From Oxyruncus cristatus (taxonomy: Eukaryota; Chordata; Aves; Passeriformes; Cotingidae): DNA of 64,000 nucleotides. The notes beneath the pieces were generated by a model. The model ran no database searches. It was not told where the DNA came from and saw only the letters and a list, made by a program, of their open reading frames with translations. The DNA lies in assembly GCA_013399855.1 (NCBI GenBank), contig VXAY01002132.1:222495-286494 (forward strand). Reading direction: 5' to 3'. Both the position numbers and the translations under genes were made by a program. How positions within the stretch are numbered: the first letter of the stretch is position 1; each line of letters starts with the position of its first letter. Below are positions 1 to 11,707 of this stretch, in pieces.

Positions 1-660
1 AGTATCCATAAAGACAAGCCAGCCATTTCTGCCATTAGCCCTCTTCTCAGCTTCCAGCACATCTAAAATACTCAATCTTCTCCATTTCAGACTCTGAAGA
101 CATGAAAATTACCTTCCTTCTCAAAAAAAACCTCTTTAAAGTATCTGGCGTTCAACGGCTCTGAAAATTACATATATAGTTACTTTATATATGGGAAAAA
201 TGTTCTTGTTAATCAGGACTCTACAATGTATTAAAAGTAAAAAAAATCAGAACTTTAAAGCTTATTACACACCCAACATTGTTTCTATGACATAGATTTT
301 GGTTACAGATCTTAGAGAGCCCAAAGGAATATAAAAGCGTCGTAAGCATCTTACCACTATTCACAAAAAGCAACGTGTGCGCATCCCCTCCCCAGCCCAG
401 CAGGCAGGCTAAATGCACAGCTCCAAGTTTAATATTTATAAATCCCTAAAAACATGCTCTTCATCCTATTAAGCCATATTTGAAATGAACCCCCAAGTCA
501 GCCATTCCCATTGAACGTGTCACTTTTACAGAGCCTCTGAAATACAGGGGAGGGGGGGAGCCCACTTTGAACTATTGGACAAACAAGGAGTGTGGAATTA
601 TCCAGCAAAAATGATATTAAGGAAATTATTTCGAGAAATGGTTATTAATTCATTCTTTTG
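1..660. other. Non-coding unique DNA
   Basis: AT-rich sequence with no recognisable gene or repeat. The reading frames are short and give no familiar peptide. A possible small minus-strand exon at 113-160 was considered and set aside because its splice sites are only moderate. Confidence 0.6.
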
Positions 661-739
661 CCAGTGGCTGTGTGTGTGTGACTTGGGGCAGGTAACAACG
701 TCCCTCTGCTGCTCTGCCCTTTCCATTTTTCATTCCTGG
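661..739 (+). repeat. Possible MIR SINE fragment
   Basis: The stretch has the order seen in the central part of MIR: a 'gctgtgtg...tgacttgggca' block, then a pyrimidine-rich 'tccctctgctgctctgccct' block like the 'cctctctgtgcctcagtttcc' part of the consensus. The match is from memory and is diverged, so a chance resemblance is possible. A better MIR candidate lies 150 bp downstream in the same orientation, and the two could be pieces of one broken copy. Confidence 0.3.
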
Positions 740-889
740 ACTATAAGCACTTCAGGGTAGAAAGGGAACTTATATTCTTAAGAGCCTTTATCTGAAAGCC
801 TGAACCTGGAAGACTTTGAACACTGTTCTGAAAGAGAATTCAAACGAGTCTATGACTTAAAGTGAAAAAGGAACCCCAAACAAATTAGG

Positions 890-1060
890 TCCAGCGGTTT
901 AGTGTCAGGACACTCACTACCCTGCCAAATAACCTAGGGCACATCACTTTTATATCTGTGTGCTTTTCTTTCCATGTACAATAGGAACAACAGACCCTTC
1001 TTTATGTAGCAGCAAATTTTGGAGGCCCAGCTGATTAAAGTCTGTAAAGTGCCCAAGATT
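890..1060 (+). repeat. Diverged MIR SINE, plus strand
   Basis: MIR-like blocks occur in the right order: 'acctagggcacatcac' (consensus 'accttgggcaagtcac'), then 'gtacaataggaacaacag' (consensus 'gtaaaatggggataatag'), then 'gattaaagtctgtaaagtgc' (consensus 'gattaaatgagttaatacatgtaaagcgc'). MIR is an old tRNA-derived SINE shared by amniotes, so the strong divergence is expected. A frame through this block (1019-1216) with splice-like ends looked like an exon, but the repeat explains it better. Confidence 0.5.
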
Positions 1061-4000
1061 TCCAAGTTGCAGAAGCCTCATGAAATGCAAACCCAGATTA
1101 ACCTCCCAGGAGATGTGCCAGCAAAAGTAAGGGTTATGTTCCACTTCAGCACTCCAGGAGGCTCTCTGCTAGGTTACATTGAAATGACAAACCCAAAAGA
1201 ACATCCAATGGCTTAAATCAAACCGTTACTGTCAGAAATCAACAACACACGAATTAGTCTCTAATCCAACCTGTCCAGAACTCACTCATTTGAGGAACCC
1301 GAGTATTGCTGGCAAAGGAACAGAGAGACTCGAAGAGACCAAAGGTCTGAGGCCACAAGGCAGGGGAATTGTCACTAGAAGGTACATTAAAAAAAGAAAC
1401 CCCTCACACGTCAGGTTTGGGGGAAAAAAAAAAGAACTAAGACTGAAAAGACTTTATGATTCCCACCTCCAAGTGTACAAAGGTTGATTGGAAAGGGTGT
1501 GCACTTCCCACTGACATCTCCATACAATCTAAACACAAGGATCTTTTTTTTTTTCCCCACTGTCACAAGTTTTGTTATTCCATGAGCACAACCAGAGCTC
1601 TGAGAGAAGCCCCCTCAACTCCCACAGCCAGGATTAATTTATTACGGCAACAGAGACAAGCTTCTGAGAGCAGGGCACAAATATTCTCCTCAAAAACACC
1701 AGGAATGGCAGCCTGCACATGCAAATACTGAGGACTCCGATTCTATTTTCTGCCTGCCTTCCAAAATTCTAGAGCTCCTTTTTCTCTTCTCTTGTTTCTC
1801 TCCCTGTCGAGACCCCAAATTATGACCCTGCCCAGCTCCAGGTTGGCCCATTTTCTTCAAGAAAAGCATTGGTGAAACTCCAGGCCCACCGCACACTAAG
1901 GGATCTTGTAGCTGCTGATCTTTCTGCTGCTAAGTGCAAGGCAAGAATATCCCTAAAAAAAAAATAACCAAACTCATGTTTGACCCACAGGTAATTCAAC
2001 TCTTGGATGGGTCAATCATGCAAAGTCAACATGTGTGTCATGCACCAAGGTCAACAAGCAAATCCTTTCAAACACTGCATGAGGAAAGACAACAGGATAA
2101 GGAGCAAAAACATGCTTGCAAATGATCCTTCAACACGAACCAGAAAAATCAAAACATTGCAGAATTTGTTTTTATTATTATTACTCTTCATTTTCATCTT
2201 ACTGTCTTTCAGATTTTCTTCAGAGACATAAAGGAGGTTTCGCATAAGGCTGTGAAGAGCACCAGAAAACTGCATCCTGATGCCTCAGAAGATTGAGGAA
2301 ACATCCTCCCACTTCCACCATTAAACCCTCCGAAGGCTAACTAGCATATCTGAGCACGCAGAAAACATCCATTTGCAGGTGCTCGCTATTTAGGCATCAA
2401 GCATGTTCCACATCACCTGCATATTTTTTACATGAAAAGCAGGTGATGCTGTTCTAGTCTTCAAGTTAAGCTATGCTGCTTGTCCTAAAATCTGGATTTG
2501 ACAAATTATCTGTGTACCTTAATTCTGGCAGACAACATTTCATTTATTTTGACAGTTTTTGCTTGTTAATTCAGTTGAATAAGCTGCCTATAGTTTTACA
2601 GGGTGCTGCTCAGCAACAGCAATTCTGTGTCAGCAGCTCCTCGCTACATTTAGATGTCCACTCACGCATGCCTACAGACATAAAAGTTTCATAAATTAAT
2701 ACATTTTCAAGGTGACTTTCTTTAAACAGCTCAATTCAAAGATAACAATTTTTTGCCTTCTGGCACTTATTCTACAAAAATATTCATTTTGCATGAGTAA
2801 GTCTGTGTAAAAGGTGAAAAGATGCCACTATGCTTTAAAAAAAAAAAAAAAAAAGAGTTGGGGGATAAAAGGAAAGGAAGTTACATATTTTCTAAATTCC
2901 TCTATAGATAATGTCGTGGGAAATTTGGTCTGTAACTTCAAGCAGAGAAAATCTTAAGGTCAGCCTTGGGCTCAGCTCAGCAAAGCTCCGGGTCACTGAC
3001 GCAGAGGCAGAGAAGTGTTCAGGTTATCTTTGTTCGCTGCCTTGATCTGTCTGTTGGTGTCGGAAGGAGGTTTTGTGGCTGCAGAACAGAACAGCTCAGA
3101 GTTCCTATCACAGGGGCACTACAGAACCGCCAGCTCTGCCGGGGACACAGGGACACCTTGTGAGGCAGCTGCTCACAGGCACAGACACAGCTTGGGGCAC
3201 CACAAGTACATAAACTTTGGCAGCAAACACAGCTCTGCAACTGGGCAGTGACAATGTCAACTTTTCATTCACAGAACAAAGCTGATAACAGGCTCGCTCC
3301 TTCCGGATAAATGCAGGGAAAACTACAGCTTAACCTTCTTAAATGCCTACAGATCCACAGGGAGGAAAAATATAAACAGATTTAGAACGCACACAAAGAT
3401 AGTTTGGAAATAGGATGAAAGAAGATGTCATGTTGGATTGTATTCCCTCTTTTCTTCCTAAAGAGCCCAATGTACAGAACACAACATCCATACAATGCCT
3501 TAACATTTAGGTTAATGGAGCTAATGCTAAAAATGGGAAGGCACAACTCAGCTGATAAAGCTGGGACTGAAATTAAATCCTTGGCTTATGCCTCTGCTGC
3601 AGAATTTGCCTTCCTGGTATTTCTTTTCGGCATTAGGATGCTACAAAGTGAAAAAAACCCCCAAAACCAAAAAAAACAACTTATTTGTGTGTTCACCACT
3701 TAAGAGTGGTGAACTTATTCTCAATCCTTATGAATATGGTTTGGAGATTGCATCAGCCCTCCTGGTGTATCTTTTGTTGCCTGAGTTCACAGCTTTGCCC
3801 TCCTTCTGGGAGATGTTTGCTACATGCAGTAAGTAGGTACTTTTGAAAACATCCTGCAATTTGAATGAGATTTCAAGGACTTTAAGCTCCTGAGGTAAAC
3901 TCAGAACTACTGCACCAAGACAGATGAGATGGGGAAGCCATACAGCAACATATACACACACAGACACTTCCATTGCAAATATAAACCTGCAAGTATATTT

Positions 4001-6990
4001 GCACATAGGCATTAACTGCATGTATATTGCAAAATCTATCCATACTCATTCCATGCTGCGAGTGGAGTTGCTGCACAAAATACAGAATTAAAGAGACACA
4101 CGCTGGGAATTGTTAAATGTATTACATTCATGGTAAGCCTTATTTTCTCATTTTGCATCACACAAGTCGCTGGAAACCACCATCTCTGAGGAAACGATGC
4201 CACAGAAAACTTTAGGGAAGTGGTGCAGGGACTACATGTGGAAAGAAGGAAAATTTGTATTTAAATTGTAAGACAACGTTCTTATATATGTGAGAAGCAC
4301 ATTTTAGAGATCTCTCTGAATCCAACATCTGCTTATCCCTTTCTGGTGTTACCCACCTTGTTAAACACAGATTTGAATCCCCACACACCACTGGAAACCA
4401 GCTCCACTCCAGGTAAAACACTGGTAAAACATTTTACAGTATGTAAATATTGTGAAGATACAAGCTTTTCCAGCAGTTCCCTTTCACTTTCACTGTGGGC
4501 AGCGTTAGAGCAGATTTCCCCTCTTCTCATCCACTGAAGTTCAATTTTTCCTATTTCAAAGGCAAGGGAACCATCAGACTTCCCAGAACTTCAATTTTTT
4601 TTCATCTATTGTTGGCATCATTCCTGCATTAAACATACATGTACGTTCTACAGACAGTTGTTCCTGTCTGAATTAAGCTTTCAAGGAAAAGTCCTCGTGA
4701 TCATTGCTCTCTCTGTGTGCCTCACAAAGAGAGCACCAGGGAATGTAATGGGAGAGATTAATGCACTAGAAATAATTAGACAGGTCACCTTTGATTTTTA
4801 GTATATGTAGTCCTTTAACAACTATTCAGAGAATAAGACTTATGGTTATCAGGGTACTATGATAACCATGCCAAGAAATTAATTGCTAAGAAAGAAATAT
4901 ACTGCTATAACTAATTTTCATATCCAGTTTATGGAGTTTTATTTTATTCCTTTTCCCCCAAGAAATCAGTGTACTCACAGATTTCCATGAGAGTCAGATT
5001 TTCATGAGAGTTCAGCTCTCATTTTGGCACCCAAATGAGAGCCAGACTTTGATAAGAGCTCAGTGCCTTGCAGAACAGGAACTGTGAGGAGCTGAGCTAT
5101 TTTGGAAATCTAGCAGCTGCTGTGTAGGCTGGGAATGTGAAATTCTGGTCCCCAGCTCTTTAAAAACCTGCCCTTACCTAACTAGCAGCATAATAAGCAA
5201 GAATCCTAAATCTAGCAAATTACAGCCTCTTCTGCAATCTCCTTTGTCCTACGGAAAACTTCCAGTGCATTTCAAGAACTCTGCATTCCCATTACTGCCA
5301 CCAGGCACTCGCTGCCTCCAGGTACAGCCCTGACCTTTCCAACACACCGTTCTTCGGGGCAAAAAGGTTATTTTTCTTTGCCTGATTTAATGGTAAAGTT
5401 GCCTCATTACTGGCACTATTAGAATTTTAAGCTGAAATAATGTTTAGCATTTGACTCGGGGGACTCGGAGTGTCACAGCAGTGTAACCCCACTGGCCACT
5501 GTCCCTCTCTCCAGGTAGAATCTTAACAGCCCATCAAAAACAGACACTCAGCTCTGAATTTCCTGCATCAACTGGAGGGTGCCCTCGCTCTCTCAAATTA
5601 CAGCATTTTAAATCTTTTAAAAAACACATCAATGCTAAAAAGTATTGATAAAATACAACTTTTCTGAAAAGTAATAACCTCAGAGTCATCTCAGATAAAC
5701 AAAAACAGTCCAGAAATGGAACAGGTTGATTTGGGGCTTTGCAGACACTCAAAATGCGGCAGCACATTATTCTCGTGAAGTACAGAGCTCAAACATCAAC
5801 TGTTCTGCTGAAATACTTAATTTTCAGAATTCCTTTATGACAAGTGTTGCCACTCACACCACACAAACCTTCATTCCATCTCCCCTTTGGTTGCAGAATC
5901 AACTCAAGTGTTTTTTCAAAACTTGTTGGTTTTTTTTTCCCCCCACCAATACTTTTCTGGACAAAAAATGCTTTGGTTTTAAAATATATTTTTAAAGGAA
6001 GAATAACAGTATCACAAATGATTGCAGAAACCTTTTGATACTTCGATAGTTTAATCAAGACTACTCACGTTTTTCTAAAGGTTTTCTTAATTTCTTTTGA
6101 TATTTTTTGAGATGAAAAACAGTCCACCAAGTTGCACAGCCTGCCTTAACAATTTCATAATAATGACTGAAAAAAAGGTGTCCATACGTGTCAGCCACTA
6201 AGAGGAGAGACAACCCTGGTTCCTACCAATGGAAGATGAAATATTTAAAAGACATGCCAAGAGAGACCTCTAGAGATGTGTAATCAGTCCTTTAAATCTT
6301 TTTTTTTTTTTTTGAAAGTTATAGTCAAAAGAAATTCAGCCAAGGTTTCCAGTTTGAGCCAACATTCCTAAATGCTTCACCTGGATTGCACTGAACCAAT
6401 CTTTTAAGTTCAGGCAACAAACTTTAGTTTGTGCAACAGCACAAAGTATTTTGTGAAAATAGTATTTTGAAGAGATGTAAGATTTTCCTGGTTTTAAAGA
6501 CTAACTGGAAAGTCTCTAAACAAATTACATTAGTAAAATTATCACCACCACTAGACAACTACATTCCTCGTGGTAATTTTAAATATATTTTAAATTTAAT
6601 TCCAGTTGTCAGATAAACAATTATGTGCATTTTGTAATCATGCATCTCTAATCAACTTTGGATCCCAAATTACATTTGTCTGGAAAGTTTCATGCATTTA
6701 ACCGCACAGTCATGAACCAGACCCTTCACAGGGACACGGAAACACAGTCAGTACAATGCAACTGCTGAAACACAGGCTGCTCCTACCCCGTCCAGGCCAC
6801 ATGGAATAATAACTATCCTTTAAATTTTCATCAAAGAAATGATACAAAAAGGATTTTTGAAGCATTCTTCCTCTAAAAGCTAACCAGAAACTAAAATCAC
6901 TACAAACATCAGGACTATGTGGATAAACTTGAGCATTTCAGCACCTTTACAATGGGTTCAGATTCTGAGCAGGGAAGGGGTCACTGGTTT
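1061..6990. other. Non-coding unique DNA, about 5.9 kb
   Basis: No recognisable gene, tRNA or mobile element. An 18-A run lies at 2837-2854. A patch of higher GC at about 2950-3250 holds a 78-codon frame that reads like a signal peptide, but it begins with GTG just after an in-frame TGA and has no ATG. Around 4975-5065 several 'gagag' and 'ctctcat' words repeat, including a short palindrome 'atgagagttcagctctcat'. Nothing else stands out. Confidence 0.6.
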
Positions 6991-6992
6991 GC

Positions 6993-7496
6993 AACCACAG
7001 AATCAGCGAGGCTGGAAAAGACCTCTGAGCTCATCGAGTCCAACCTTTGACCCAACCTTTGACCCAACCCCACCTTGTCACCCAGCCCATGGCACTGATG
7101 CCACATCCAGGCTCTTCTTAAACACCTCCAGGGATGGTGACTCCACCACTTCCCTGGGCAGCCCATTCCAATGGCTGAGCACTCTCTCTGGAAAGGACTT
7201 CTAATGTCCAACCTAAACCTCTCCAGGTGCAGTTTTAGACCCTCTTGCCCTACTGCTGGTTCCTGGGAGAAGAGATCAACCCCCCCCGGCTCCCCTCTCC
7301 TGTCAGGGAGCTGTAAAGAGTGATGAGGTCTCTCCTGACCCTTCTTCTCTTCAGGCTGAACAACCCCAGCTCCCTCAGCTGCTCCAGTCTCTTCCCCAGC
7401 CTCGTTGCCCTTCTCTGGACCTGCTCCAGCCCCTCCATGTCCTTCCTGAGCTGAGGGGCCCAGAACTGGACTCAGCACTCAAGGTGTGTCACACCA
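6993..7496 (-). mobile_element. CR1 LINE, 5'-truncated, minus strand
   Basis: This is the 3' end of a chicken-repeat-1 (CR1) non-LTR retrotransposon. On the plus strand it starts with 'ccacagaatcagcgaggctgg', the reverse complement of the CR1 3' tail. It continues through the familiar 'aagacctctgagctcatcgagtccaacc' stretch. On the minus strand the C-terminal part of ORF2 is still readable: '[19 protein letters not shown]' in one frame and '[10 protein letters not shown]' in another, so at least one frameshift is present. The 3' UTR carries a local duplication, 'ctttgacccaac' twice near 7046-7070. The copy lacks its catalytic domains and cannot move by itself. Confidence 0.93.
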
Positions 7497-10240
7497 GTGA
7501 CCCACAGCTCTCTGTGTCCATCTGGTGACCAAACACCTGTAGATCCAAACGCTGAGCAGAGCAGAGCCCAAGGAACAAACATTCCCTATATCCACATCAT
7601 CCCAGCTTTTACTCTGCCTCTTTCCATCACTACACCCCCCCTTGCACACCCACTGCAGGAGTAGTAAACTGCACTAAAGTTAATTTGAAGTCACAAGCGT
7701 CGTTTATTAATTTGCCACTTCCCCCCCTCTTTTCTCCTGACAATTAGCTGCAATACATAACCTGAATTTTAATACCGAATTACAAGAGCACTGTATAAGT
7801 GACACACTCTAAAACACAAGACTTTCTCTTTTCTTTTAGGTAAAATTAAGCTAATCTGCTCTGACAGAAGAGGGCTCTTTGGAACCAGCGAGTGAGTCTC
7901 CCAAATATGAAGCAGTAACCCAAATGTCAATTACTTTTCCAACAGCAGACAAATTGCTGGCACACTAATGCAATTTAAGGGCAATAATTAGATAACAGGA
8001 CTACAGAGTGTACCAGGTGACAGAGTTTCTGAGATAATAGAATCTAGTGTCCTACTTCTTAAATATTAACATCATTCCATCTCAGTCAATCGGTTTATGG
8101 TAATTTTAAAAGGGCAAAGCAAATTCTTTTTATTGCTAATAATATTGTGCTTCTCCAGCATTAGCTTTGAAGGTTAGCAATTTACAGGGTCAAATCTTAA
8201 TTCTATTATTTCCATTTTATTTACTTTTCTTTTTTCATCTCTCCTCTTTGAAGTCTTTTCCTATTATAGAAATTTTCAGGCACTTGATTAAAAAAAATGA
8301 AACCCCTGAAAGGGGAGTTCACCGTGCTCAGCACAAAGGGGCCACTTTCATCACAGCACATGTAATCTGTTTATTAGACCCGTTTAGAAATTCTCAAACT
8401 TTTCCTATAATCATATTCTACTATGATCACATTCTGCTCTAAGTGAGTTAACTGTGTGTTAGGTAATCCACGGAACATGTCCAAGAATGTTCAAATCTTG
8501 GCCACAGTGAAGTGGCTCTCCAGAATTACTGCAGGCAGAAGAAACCTCTTTCCTTTACTCACAGCTTGCCAGATCACTAAATATCTCTTTGCATCACAAA
8601 TCACCCTTGGAATGTTCTTCCCCAACACACACCGTTTTTTCCCCAATAGTCAGTTGGGGGACTTCTGTTTTCGACAAAGTCTCTGCAATTCTTGGTACCA
8701 GAATTCCTTTCATCCAGAAAACCAGTGCCCACTGGCACACGAAAATATCTCCACCCTGATCAGAAAGCCCAGCTCCAGGGCAAGAGAGGAATTTACCCAC
8801 AATAAAGTTCAGCTTCTCAACTAAGACCCTGACAAGAATGCAGATTTCTATTGTTTTTTACGTTTGTAACTGAACAAAGACATAAATTTAATCATATTAC
8901 AGATCATGAGGTAGTGTTTCAGAACATGTTTTTCCCCACCTTTAACAAAAGACAAATCTTCAAGTGCTGCACTAAGAACCAGCCAAGCCAACTGACTTCC
9001 AGAGACATTTGTGCCAGTCTCTCAAAGCCATACTGGTAGTCTTCAGGTAAAAACCAAGCCTTGTGAAACACAGTTTTACACGTTCTGAGGTCTTTGCTGA
9101 CACACAAACGAGTGGGTTGCACTCAGTTGAACAGTTTTTGGTCCTTGAGTCCACAGCATTTCTCTTTGGGGAATATTCAGCTTGAATGCCATGACATGCT
9201 GGTTTGCTACGTGCAAAAGGTGGGGGAAGGAAAATGAGAAAATACAGCAAAGCACTGAGAGAATTCTTTCCTGTGGGTTCTGTGAGCATAAAGAACTGAG
9301 CAGTCTTGCTCATGTATTGTTGTGGGACCTTGTAAAAACAGACTTTTCTCACTTTTTGTCACATACAAATAGGACAAAATTTTTGTTTCTCGTGTGTCCT
9401 ATTGGCTACATCGTAGCAGGTGACAAAAATAATTAACTACCCTCACTTGTAATTTGTTACCCTGCTGACAATGATGGTAACACACAAGGCACTGCCTATG
9501 TACATTCTCAGTTAATCTGAAACTGATATCAGAGGCTGATCAGAAATACATTACTACCTGATTAGGCAATAAAATCCCTACTCGTGAATCCCCTATTATT
9601 CCATGTGCATTTTTCCAACAAATCTGTGGATATCTGAACAGTTTATCCTGACATTGCCTCAGTATTTCTTTCCCACAGGAGAATTCTTGTTCATTTTGAC
9701 TGGCCATGAACACAGACTTGGGAAACCAGCACCGTAAGTGCACGTCCCATCCTGAGGATTTGGGTATCACAGTGGCCACCTCTGACCAAGGGGCAGTAAC
9801 ACCTTCAACACCCTCATCTGGCACAACCGAAAAAAGCTAAAACCCCCTTTATTCATTATCTCACAGCCCTGTGACAGAGCCATGATTCCATCTACCAGGA
9901 CCCAACTGAAATCAGGTCCTTTGGAAATCACACAACTGCTAAAACACGTACAAAGCAGCACATCTTGTAACAGGTGGAAAAAAACCAAACAACCCTGGAC
10001 TTACTTTTTTATTACTCTAAATACAAGCAGAACTCAGACTGACTTTCAGTGACATTAACACTGTCATGTCTTCAGTAAAGGTGGTAAATAAGAAGAAATC
10101 TTGGAGGTGAACACTCAGCTCTCGGAGATTCACGAGCCCCCTTAGCTGCATCTGTTTATCACACAGTGCAGCAGGAAAATTCTCTGCTCACAAAACATTT
10201 AGAGGAAAATTTATATTAAGGTAAGTAATATAACATAAAC
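7497..10240. other. Non-coding unique DNA, AT-rich block at 7680-8170
   Basis: No gene or repeat recognised. The part at 7680-8170 is rich in homeodomain-type core words (caattag, taattt, attaattt, ataattag) separated by non-repetitive sequence. This is how conserved enhancers often look, but AT-rich DNA produces the same words by chance. The rest has only short open frames. Confidence 0.5.
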
Positions 10241-10242
10241 AT

Positions 10243-10490
10243 GTTCCCAAGTCCATGGGGCCTGATGGGATTCATCCCAGAGTTCCGAAGGAGTCAGTGG
10301 TTGTTATGGCAGGAGCCTTCTCTGTCATCTAACGCAGGTCTTGGGTGTCTGACTGGAAGCTGGACAACGTTATTCCAGCCTAAAAAAGGGCATGGGAAAA
10401 GACCCAGGGAACTATGGATCTGTCAGTCCAGCCTCAGCACCTGGAAAATTCTGAAGATAATCCTGGATACTACTGAGAGGCACTGAAGCC
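10243..10490 (+). mobile_element. Decayed CR1 ORF2 fragment (reverse-transcriptase region)
   Basis: Translated pieces in shifting frames follow the CR1 reverse transcriptase in order. 'KSMGPDGIHP' comes from 10249-10279. A 'DWKLDNVIP'-like block follows near 10350, then 'KKG' near 10383, then 'KDPGNYGSVSPASAPGK' near 10398-10447. Frames break between these blocks, so the gene is dead. Both ends are truncated, and neither the CR1 3' tail nor the 5' part is nearby. The downstream half of this fragment is present again at 11088-11253 as part of the duplicated segment. Confidence 0.8.
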
Positions 10491-10944
10491 ATTCTCTCAG
10501 GACCTCAGCTCTGCCCACTCTGCTCTGGGTCTCAGCCCTTGCTCAGGGCACTGTGACATCCCATGGATGTGGAGGTCCCCCTAAGGCACTACGATATTCC
10601 AGGGATGTGGAGGTGGGAGGGAGCCTGATGGCACACTTGCAATGTGCAAAAGAGAGGAGACATTTGAGAAAGCAAAGAAATTAAAGAGCCTGTAAAACTA
10701 AATTACAGAAGAGGACAGGAATGGGCACTGCTCTGGGGAGAATCCTTGGAGCTGATATACATTTACAGCCCGGGCATGTTCAATTTTAAACCGACTGCTT
10801 TCAGCAGTCAAGTGACAAAAAGACAGAAGTGGAAGGGTCAGCAGGAAGGCGTAAAAAAAGAAGTTACCAGGACAGCAATTAGAAAAGGGATAACTTACTC
10901 TAAGGCATAACAATGAGCAATATGTGTTAATAACACATTACATA
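10325..10944 (+). repeat. Duplicated segment, copy 1 (left of gap)
   Basis: Every base from 10325 to about 10944 reappears 763 bp to the right, at 11088-11707. Reading both copies through, I find only two differences, both transitions and both near the left end: 'gaagctgg' versus 'gaagttgg' and 'acaacgtt' versus 'acaacatt'. The copies part at about 10944, where this one continues into an AT stretch and then the N run. The segment contains half of the CR1 fragment and a pair of 30-bp direct repeats. Confidence 0.97.
10547..10614 (+). repeat. Pair of 30-bp imperfect direct repeats
   Basis: Two 30-bp units at 10547-10576 and 10585-10614 share the beginning 'ggcact' and the end 'ggatgtggaggt'. 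They are separated by 8 bp. The same pair recurs at about 11310-11377 in the second copy of the duplicated segment. Confidence 0.85.
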
Positions 10945-10961
10945 ATTTGATTTTTTAAAAA

Positions 10962-11087
10962 NNNNNNNNNNNNNNNNNNNNNNNNNNNNNNNNNNNNNNN
11001 NNNNNNNNNNNNNNNNNNNNNNNNNNNNNNNNNNNNNNNNNNNNNNNNNNNNNNNNNNNNNNNNNNNNNNNNNNNNNNNNNNNNNNN
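10962..11087. other. Assembly gap (126 N)
   Basis: A run of undetermined bases. It sits exactly between the two nearly identical copies of the 620-bp segment, so the join itself is unreliable. Confidence 0.99.
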
Positions 11088-11707
11088 TCATCTAACGCAG
11101 GTCTTGGGTGTCTGACTGGAAGTTGGACAACATTATTCCAGCCTAAAAAAGGGCATGGGAAAAGACCCAGGGAACTATGGATCTGTCAGTCCAGCCTCAG
11201 CACCTGGAAAATTCTGAAGATAATCCTGGATACTACTGAGAGGCACTGAAGCCATTCTCTCAGGACCTCAGCTCTGCCCACTCTGCTCTGGGTCTCAGCC
11301 CTTGCTCAGGGCACTGTGACATCCCATGGATGTGGAGGTCCCCCTAAGGCACTACGATATTCCAGGGATGTGGAGGTGGGAGGGAGCCTGATGGCACACT
11401 TGCAATGTGCAAAAGAGAGGAGACATTTGAGAAAGCAAAGAAATTAAAGAGCCTGTAAAACTAAATTACAGAAGAGGACAGGAATGGGCACTGCTCTGGG
11501 GAGAATCCTTGGAGCTGATATACATTTACAGCCCGGGCATGTTCAATTTTAAACCGACTGCTTTCAGCAGTCAAGTGACAAAAAGACAGAAGTGGAAGGG
11601 TCAGCAGGAAGGCGTAAAAAAAGAAGTTACCAGGACAGCAATTAGAAAAGGGATAACTTACTCTAAGGCATAACAATGAGCAATATGTGTTAATAACACA
11701 TTACATA
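11088..11707 (+). repeat. Duplicated segment, copy 2 (right of gap)
   Basis: Starts immediately after the last N and matches 10325-10944 at a fixed offset of 763 with two differences. It ends where the sequence runs into an AT-only stretch of inverted 'ataaatttt' and 'aaaatttat' words (11703-11752). Such DNA is hard to sequence and assemble, which could explain why the assembly broke here. Confidence 0.97.

Noticed and set aside
113..160. 48-nt minus-strand exon-like stretch reading PLNARYFKEVFFEKE
   Set aside because: Donor (gtaatt) and acceptor are only moderate and it is too short for the open frame to mean anything.
1019..1216. Open frame (EAQLIKVCKVPKISKLQKP...) with acceptor-like start and 'gtaagg' donor
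   Set aside because: It overlaps a block better explained as a MIR SINE, and the opposite strand is open too.
3015..3251. 78-codon frame beginning like a signal peptide (FRLSLFAALICLLVSEG)
   Set aside because: It starts with GTG, has an in-frame TGA six codons upstream and no ATG. No convincing splice acceptor precedes it.
6981..7478. 165-codon minus-strand frame
   Set aside because: It is decayed CR1 ORF2, not a host gene.
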